A DNA stretch of 10,061 bases from Clostridiales bacterium (GTDB taxonomy: Bacteria > Bacillota > Clostridia > Lachnospirales > Lachnospiraceae): NCBI GenBank assembly GCA_012512995.1, contig JAAZDA010000217.1, forward strand, positions 1 to 10,061. Direction: 5' to 3'. The notes under the pieces were generated by a model. It did not search any database, had not been told where the DNA came from, and worked only from the letters and a program-made list of their open reading frames with translations. Of the stretch, positions 6,786 through 10,061 are shown one piece after another (the stretch's first letter is position 1; the number at the start of each line of letters is the position of its first letter). The translations under genes and the position numbers were made by a program.

Positions 6786-7562
6786 ATGAATAAGATCAAT
6801 AAACTTTTTGAAGAGCGAGGAGATAAGAAACTGCTCTCATTGTATTTTTGTGCTGGTGACCCTACACTGGAGAGCACTGGCGAAGTGATCAAGGCGATGC
6901 AGCGCAAGGGAATCGCCATGGTGGAAGTGGGCTTTCCCTTCTCTGACCCTCTGGCCGATGGCCCCGTGATTCAGATGGCGGCAACTCGTGCCATAAAGAA
7001 TGGGATGACCATCACAAAACTCTTTGCTCAGTTGAAGGAGATTAAGGACAAAGTGAACATCCCCCTCGTGCTGATGGGCTATCTAAACTTGGTCATGCAG
7101 TATGGCCTTGAGAACTTCTTCCAGAGTTGTCGGGAAAGTGGAGTGAGCGGAACGATTATTCCCGACCTGCCATTCAAGGATTATCTGGAGGTCGTAAAAC
7201 CGATAGCCGACAAATATAACATTCGCATGATCATGCTCATCACACCTGAGACGAGCGAGGAACGTATCCGTTTCATCGACTCAAATACCGATGGATTCAT
7301 CTACATGGTCAGCTCGGCTGCAATCACTGGTGCACAGAAGAGTTTCGATGAGGCTAAGCAAGAGTATTTCTGTCGTATAAATGGTATGGGATTGAAACAT
7401 CCTCGCATGATTGGCTTTGGCATCAGCAACAAACAAACACTTGAGAGTTCACTTGCAAATGCAGCAGGTGCCATCATCGGAAGCAAATTCGTAACGTTGC
7501 TCGAAGAAACAAAAGATCCAGATAAAGCCCTCGATATGCTCTTTGACGCTCTTAAACAATGA
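6786..7562 (+). CDS. trpA: Tryptophan synthase alpha subunit
   Basis: A 258-residue TIM-barrel enzyme that cleaves indole-glycerol phosphate to indole and glyceraldehyde 3-phosphate and channels indole to TrpB. The catalytic residues are E47 in V-E-V-G-F-P-F-S-D-P and D58 in L-A-D-G-P. Loop 2 carries M-G-Y-L-N-L-V. Loop 6 is V-S-S-A-A-I-T-G-A, and the phosphate-site strand G-F-G-I-S-N is intact. It begins one base after the trpC stop and overlaps trpF in ATGA. Its gene is separated from trpB by four genes, although the two proteins form one complex. Confidence 0.97.
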   Translation: MNKINKLFEERGDKKLLSLYFCAGDPTLESTGEVIKAMQRKGIAMVEVGFPFSDPLADGPVIQMAATRAIKNGMTITKLFAQLKEIKDKVNIPLVLMGYLNLVMQYGLENFFQSCRESGVSGTIIPDLPFKDYLEVVKPIADKYNIRMIMLITPETSEERIRFIDSNTDGFIYMVSSAAITGAQKSFDEAKQEYFCRINGMGLKHPRMIGFGISNKQTLESSLANAAGAIIGSKFVTLLEETKDPDKALDMLFDALKQ

Positions 7563-8206
7563 ATATAAAAGTGTGTGGCATGCGCGATGCTGATAACATT
7601 CGCGAGGTTGAGAAGCTGGGCATCGACATGATGGGATTCATCTTCTGGGAGAAGTCGAATCGGTATGTAGGTGCCGAGCCTCCGGCATATCTACCTGTGC
7701 GATGCAAGAGGGTAGGGGTTTTCGTCGATGCCCAGCCTCTTGCAGTGGTGGAGATTGCAAGAAGATTCCAGTTGGACTATATCCAGTTTCATGGGACAGA
7801 ATCCACTTGCTATATCAGCGAGGTTCGTAATATGATGAGAGTCCTAAATCCAAATATCAAGATAATAAAGGCTATGAGCATATTCGACCGGGGCGATCTT
7901 CTCAAGACTGAACCATACGAGGGCATTTGCGACATGTTGCTGTTTGATACTAAAGGAAAACTTCCAGGGGGTAATGGCTCCAGATTCGATTGGAATGTAC
8001 TACAACATTATCATGGTAACTTGCCTTTCCTGCTCAGTGGTGGAATAGCTCCCAACGACGCATCACAAATAAATGAATTCCATCATCCGATGTTTGCAGG
8101 GATTGACTTAAACAGCAAGTTTGAAATCAGTCCCGGAATAAAAGACATAGTGAAACTCAAAAGTTTTAAAGATGCAATCCTACTGCATAAGAGGGGGCTT
8201 TTATGA
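7559..8206 (+). CDS. trpF: Phosphoribosylanthranilate isomerase
   Basis: A 215-residue TIM-barrel enzyme that performs the Amadori rearrangement of phosphoribosylanthranilate, the step between TrpD and TrpC. Catalytic C6 lies in K-V-C-G-M and the general acid D130 in L-L-F-D-T. G-G-N-G-S (137-141), S-G-G-I (160-163) and G-I-D-L-N-S-K-F-E (181-189) are the substrate and phosphate motifs. It is the last gene of the operon, overlapping trpA by four bases. No clear intrinsic terminator follows its TGA; the next 586 bases hold structured repeats but no convincing gene. The placement after trpA, rather than between trpC and trpA, is a small variation on an order I recall from Bacteroides. Confidence 0.96.
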   Translation: MNIKVCGMRDADNIREVEKLGIDMMGFIFWEKSNRYVGAEPPAYLPVRCKRVGVFVDAQPLAVVEIARRFQLDYIQFHGTESTCYISEVRNMMRVLNPNIKIIKAMSIFDRGDLLKTEPYEGICDMLLFDTKGKLPGGNGSRFDWNVLQHYHGNLPFLLSGGIAPNDASQINEFHHPMFAGIDLNSKFEISPGIKDIVKLKSFKDAILLHKRGLL

Positions 8207-8235
8207 TAATTTGAGTAAGTGAAAAAATGACTTGA

Positions 8236-8308
8236 TGCAAATAAGTTTACCGTGACGTCCATCCGTTCGCCACCGATCTGGCATGTTCCGGTAACTAACG
8301 TATTTGCA
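8236..8308. repeat. Long imperfect inverted repeat after trpF
   Basis: TGCAAATA (8236-8243) pairs with TATTTGCA (8301-8308), and inside it TTACCG (8247-8252) pairs with CGGTAA (8289-8294), leaving a 36-base loop. It begins 30 bases after the trpF stop. It could stabilise or end the trp transcript, but no T run follows directly. GGTAACTA in its right arm can also pair with TAGTTACC at 8380-8387, giving a competing larger fold. Confidence 0.5.
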
Positions 8309-8435
8309 ACTCTTTTCCCCTGGTGAGCGTGACGGTCTGAATAGACACAGGCGCGGATGCTGTTTTTATCCTGAACGACTAGTTACCTGCTGCGGTTAGG
8401 AATCCCATATTACGTGACTGGCTGTAATCCCGCAT
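8252..8435 (-). pseudogene. Stop-interrupted short frame (possible decayed or repeat-borne ORF)
   Basis: On the minus strand an ATG at 8435, preceded by AAAGGAG, starts MRDYSQSRNMGFLTAAGN and meets TAG at 8381. The same frame continues for 27 codons (beginning S-F-R-I-K-T) to a second TAG at 8297, then 15 more codons to TAA at 8249. The two TAG codons lie in the two halves of the GGTAACTA inverted repeat. I cannot assign a protein family. It may be a broken gene, or an apparent frame inside a repeat with no coding history. I have only a weak, unverified memory of similar strings in small Prevotella hypothetical ORFs. Confidence 0.25.
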
Positions 8436-8510
8436 AAACTCCTTTAAATTGCATTATAAGTCAATCATTTATGCATAAAGCTTTCGGATTAGCAGGGGTG
8501 CGGAGACAAA

Positions 8511-8565
8511 ATTGCAGCTCTTTTGCAAATCTTTGGTTTGTGCGGGTTTGCAAATGTGCTGCAAT
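8511..8565. repeat. Nested inverted repeat
   Basis: ATTGCAGC (8511-8518) pairs with GCTGCAAT (8558-8565). Inside it two TTTGCAAA blocks (8522-8529 and 8547-8554) can pair with each other, leaving a G/T-rich loop. Because TTTGCAAA is itself a palindrome, the same blocks are also a direct repeat 25 bp apart, such as a pair of protein sites. Either an RNA hairpin or DNA-binding sites would fit. Confidence 0.5.
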
Positions 8566-8685
8566 GTGAGTGGGGAAAATCAAATACGAATCCTAATGCA
8601 TCCCGAAGGGTGCAAAGCGGGTGATCAAAAACTAATTAAAACTACCCTAGATGGAGTTTCGGGGCGTAATAAATCCAATATTTGA
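8512..8685 (+). other. 57-codon open frame within the repeat region, coding doubtful
   Basis: A TTG at 8512 opens a frame to TGA at 8683-8685; the frame is open from 8479. It has four Cys in its first 17 residues (L-F-C-K-S-L-V-C-A-G and M-C-C-N-V), then M-H-P-E-G-C-K-A-G over the 8597-8614 hairpin. There is no ATG before 8554 and no recognisable domain. Overlap with two inverted repeats makes a non-coding explanation more likely. It is recorded because the frame, although short, is uninterrupted in a region otherwise full of stops. Confidence 0.2.
8597..8614 (-). repeat. Compact hairpin with UUCG loop on minus strand
   Basis: On the minus strand TGCACCC-TTCG-GGATGCA forms a seven-pair stem, including one G-T pair, closed as C(UUCG)G, an exceptionally stable RNA tetraloop. 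On the plus strand the loop is CGAA. The minus-strand orientation would place it in the 3' region of the lipoprotein transcript, about 180 bases after its stop. No T run follows, so it is not a standard terminator. It could be an RNA-stabilising end or part of a repeat. Confidence 0.5.
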
Positions 8686-8792
8686 TTTCCAAATTGCTTT
8701 TCAAGTTAGTCGATATTGGTCTGCTGTAAAAGTATTAAAAAATAATCATCATTTCATTTTAAGACAAAATTTAAGGGTTGTACTAATTTATT

Positions 8793-9284
8793 TCAACGGT
8801 GTAATATTTTAATACTCAATCCTTTTTGAGCCGACCAGCCTGATTTATCGGTAAGGCTTATAAAGAAATGATAATCTCCTTCATCAAATTGTCCGGTTGC
8901 ATTTCCTGCTGGAATTGTTATTGACAGATTTGTTTCATACGTTTTTAATCCTTTGTCAATAGCATAATCTTCGATGAAAGTGAAAGGATTAACTGGTGTT
9001 TTAATAGGGTCAAGATTACATTCCGTTACTTCGGTACTATGGGAATGGTGGTCGAAATTGTTATGTATATCAATGCTATACGAACCAAGTTGTACATTGT
9101 CGGTAAATTTTACTTTTAGGATAAAAGTTTCGCCGAAATACAAAGTGTCGCAACTCACAGGAAAGGCATCCTGAATGCTTAAATCAATTTCGGGTTTTTG
9201 GTTGTCGATATCTTCATCTTTTTCGCATGAATTAAAAGCTAATATGAAAGACATTATAACTGCAATTATTCTTATTCTTTTCAT
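8793..9284 (-). CDS. DUF4625 lipoprotein
   Basis: A 163-residue exported protein. Residues 1-20 are a lipoprotein signal: basic M-K-R-I-R, a hydrophobic core and F-N-S-C with acyl-accepting C20. C-E-K-D-E-D follows; Lys and acids right after the cysteine resemble the Bacteroidota lipoprotein export signal, so display on the cell surface is likely. The rest matches DUF4625, an Ig-like beta-sandwich domain family: K-P-E-I-D near 29, F-T-D-N near 61, N-F-D-H-H-S-H-S (a His cluster), P-V-N-P-F-T-F-I-E-D-Y, G-D-Y-H-F and a final S-I-K-I-L-H-R. The function of DUF4625 is unknown to me. The clustered His could bind metal, which is speculation. It lies 60 bases after another DUF4625 gene on the same strand, suggesting one transcript. 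ATG at 9284 gives a normal signal peptide. Confidence 0.85.
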   Translation of the reverse strand: MKRIRIIAVIMSFILAFNSCEKDEDIDNQKPEIDLSIQDAFPVSCDTLYFGETFILKVKFTDNVQLGSYSIDIHNNFDHHSHSTEVTECNLDPIKTPVNPFTFIEDYAIDKGLKTYETNLSITIPAGNATGQFDEGDYHFFISLTDKSGWSAQKGLSIKILHR

Positions 9285-9299
9285 TTATAAAGTAATTTA

Positions 9300-9326
9300 A
9301 CAGCAGGTTGATAAACAACCTGCTGT
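9300..9326 (-). terminator. Perfect hairpin between the two DUF4625 genes
   Basis: CAGCAGGTTG (9301-9310) and CAACCTGCTG (9316-9325) pair perfectly around ATAAA, and one A-T pair extends the stem to 11. On the minus strand it is followed by TTAAATTACTTT, only a broken T tract. It begins 18 bases after the upstream gene's stop and ends 15 bases before the next ATG. It could partially terminate transcription, protect the upstream message, or lower expression of the downstream lipoprotein. Confidence 0.6.
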
Positions 9327-9344
9327 AGATTTACAATCAGTAAT

Positions 9345-10061
9345 TTAATTGATGGTTATAGGATAATGACTTGAAAAAGTCCAGTTGCCTCCAAAGGAAT
9401 CTTTTGTTTTAACGACGATGTAATAATCTCCTGCAGTCCAAGTTGCTTCTTTAGGCGTAATATTGTTGTCCATAGCAGCACCTACAACGATACTTGCAGA
9501 AAAACCATAAGATGTCGGGGTTGAAAAGTCGTGATTATGTAGTAATGTAATGGTGTTCCCGTCGTTAACTCCTGCATCTGTTAAGCCCTGGTCAACGCGA
9601 ACCAGACCAATGTAAATCCCACCCAACGCAATATCATCACTGACAGAACCAGAAATACCAATGGTTTGACCTGCTGAAAATGTTTGGTTTGTTGTTGGTG
9701 TTGATGAAAGCGAGATTGTCGGTGCGACTGCATCTGTAGGAGCCTGAATGGTCAGGTCTTCGATTTCGATGGCAGTTTGCTGACCATCTTCATCGGTAAC
9801 TATAAAATGGAAACAGTATGTACCGGCTGTAACGTTAAGCGGAATGTCGATGTGTTTGTGAAATGTTGTGTTTTTTAAACCTGCAAATTCGGTATAAACA
9901 CTGTCGAATGTCCAAGCAGCGCTGTTGTCTTCCTGATGGATTAAGACTTCGATTCTGCTGATTCTTGCTTCAGCGACGACTTCGGCTTCTATATGTAAGT
10001 CGCTACCAATAATTCCGATTTGACTATTGTTAAGACCCAATTCAAGTCCACTAACAACCGG
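9345..10061 (-). CDS. DUF4625 two-domain protein (5' end outside window)
   Basis: The minus-strand frame is open to the right edge (P-V-V-S-G-L-E-L-G-L-N-N upstream of the first TTG at 10040), so the true start and any signal peptide lie outside. The visible 238 residues hold two Ig-like beta-sandwich units. The first contains G-S-D-L-H-I-E-A-E, F-H-K-H-I-D-I-P and a V-T-D-E-D-G turn. The second contains T-I-S-L-S-S-T-P, S-D-D-I-A-L-G-G-I-Y, L-L-H-N-H-D-F-S-T-P and G-D-Y-Y-I-V-V-K. Both resemble DUF4625. The order suggests an exported, probably surface, lipoprotein like its smaller neighbour. His-rich turns (H-K-H, H-N-H) recur in both genes. It precedes the smaller DUF4625 gene in the same direction. 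Substrate and role are unknown. Confidence 0.8.
   Translation of the reverse strand, partial: PVVSGLELGLNNSQIGIIGSDLHIEAEVVAEARISRIEVLIHQEDNSAAWTFDSVYTEFAGLKNTTFHKHIDIPLNVTAGTYCFHFIVTDEDGQQTAIEIEDLTIQAPTDAVAPTISLSSTPTTNQTFSAGQTIGISGSVSDDIALGGIYIGLVRVDQGLTDAGVNDGNTITLLHNHDFSTPTSYGFSASIVVGAAMDNNITPKEATWTAGDYYIVVKTKDSFGGNWTFSSHYPITIN

Larger units (their letters stand above)
8207..8792. other. 586-bp repeat-rich region without a convincing gene
   Basis: No frame here has the length or composition of a normal gene. Instead there are several inverted repeats: 8236-8308, 8290-8387 (GGTAACTA and TAGTTACC), 8468-8479 (palindrome TTTATGCATAAA), 8511-8565 and 8597-8614. CGTGAC occurs three times (8251, 8328, 8413), as does a TTTGCAAAT pair at 8522 and 8547. 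Bases 8230-8640 are richer in G and C than the AT-rich 8690-8792. The pattern suggests an intergenic dispersed repeat or mobile-element remnant plus the untranslated ends of the two convergent transcripts. No tRNA-like or CRISPR-like structure was found. Confidence 0.55.

Noticed and set aside
4998..8206. Possible trpD/trpG or trpC/trpF fusions as in enteric bacteria
   Set aside because: Each has its own stop and start codon and the proteins have single-domain lengths.
8207..8235. Intrinsic terminator directly after trpF
   Set aside because: Only a 4-bp AAGT/ACTT match around an A-rich loop exists; there is no GC stem with a following T run.
8290..8400. Possible integron attC-like site (CTAAC and GTTAGG strings)
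   Set aside because: The core sites do not fit the RYYYAAC/GTTRRRY pairing and spacing, and no cassette or integrase is present.
8522..8555. Two TTTGCAAAT copies considered as a minimal CRISPR repeat pair
   Set aside because: The repeats are 9 bp and occur only twice, far below CRISPR repeat length, and no cas genes are near.

Overview
The window looks like chromosomal DNA from a Bacteroidales bacterium, most likely a gut or rumen Prevotella relative. The signs are Bacteroidota-type promoter boxes (TAnnTTTG), few Shine-Dalgarno sequences, enzyme sequences of the Bacteroides/Prevotella kind, and DUF4625 lipoprotein genes. Genus-level placement is inference.

Left end (1-687, minus strand): the first codons of what is probably a UvrD/Rep-type helicase, running off the window, preceded in the same direction by a gene for an MIT_C (phospholipase D-like) domain protein. 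Divergent from this pair is a MerR-family regulator with a GyrI-like ligand-binding domain (766-1587). Its promoter has the 19-bp spacer and internal dyad expected for MerR autoregulation.

Centre (1613-8206, plus strand): a complete seven-gene tryptophan operon in the order trpB-trpE-trpG-trpD-trpC-trpA-trpF. The genes overlap or abut, so they are probably translationally coupled. Together they convert chorismate to tryptophan: TrpE/TrpG make anthranilate, TrpD adds phosphoribose, TrpF isomerises, TrpC closes the indole ring, and TrpA/TrpB make tryptophan. In front of trpB lies a well-formed attenuator: a promoter, a 19-codon leader peptide with three consecutive Trp codons, and a perfect 9-bp GC-rich hairpin followed by seven T. 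Control is therefore probably by ribosome stalling at the Trp codons. The antiterminator fold is not obvious.

Right end (8207-10061): a 586-bp stretch with no convincing gene but many inverted repeats, a hairpin with a UUCG loop on the minus strand, and stop-interrupted frames that look like a dispersed intergenic repeat. Beyond it, on the minus strand and more AT-rich, are two DUF4625 genes: a 163-residue lipoprotein and a longer partial protein open to the window edge, separated by a perfect inverted repeat. Their role is unknown.

No tRNA, rRNA, CRISPR array or intact insertion sequence was seen. The least ordinary items are the trp attenuator with its unusual candidate antiterminator, the MIT_C/helicase pair beside a MerR regulator, and the structured repeat after trpF.
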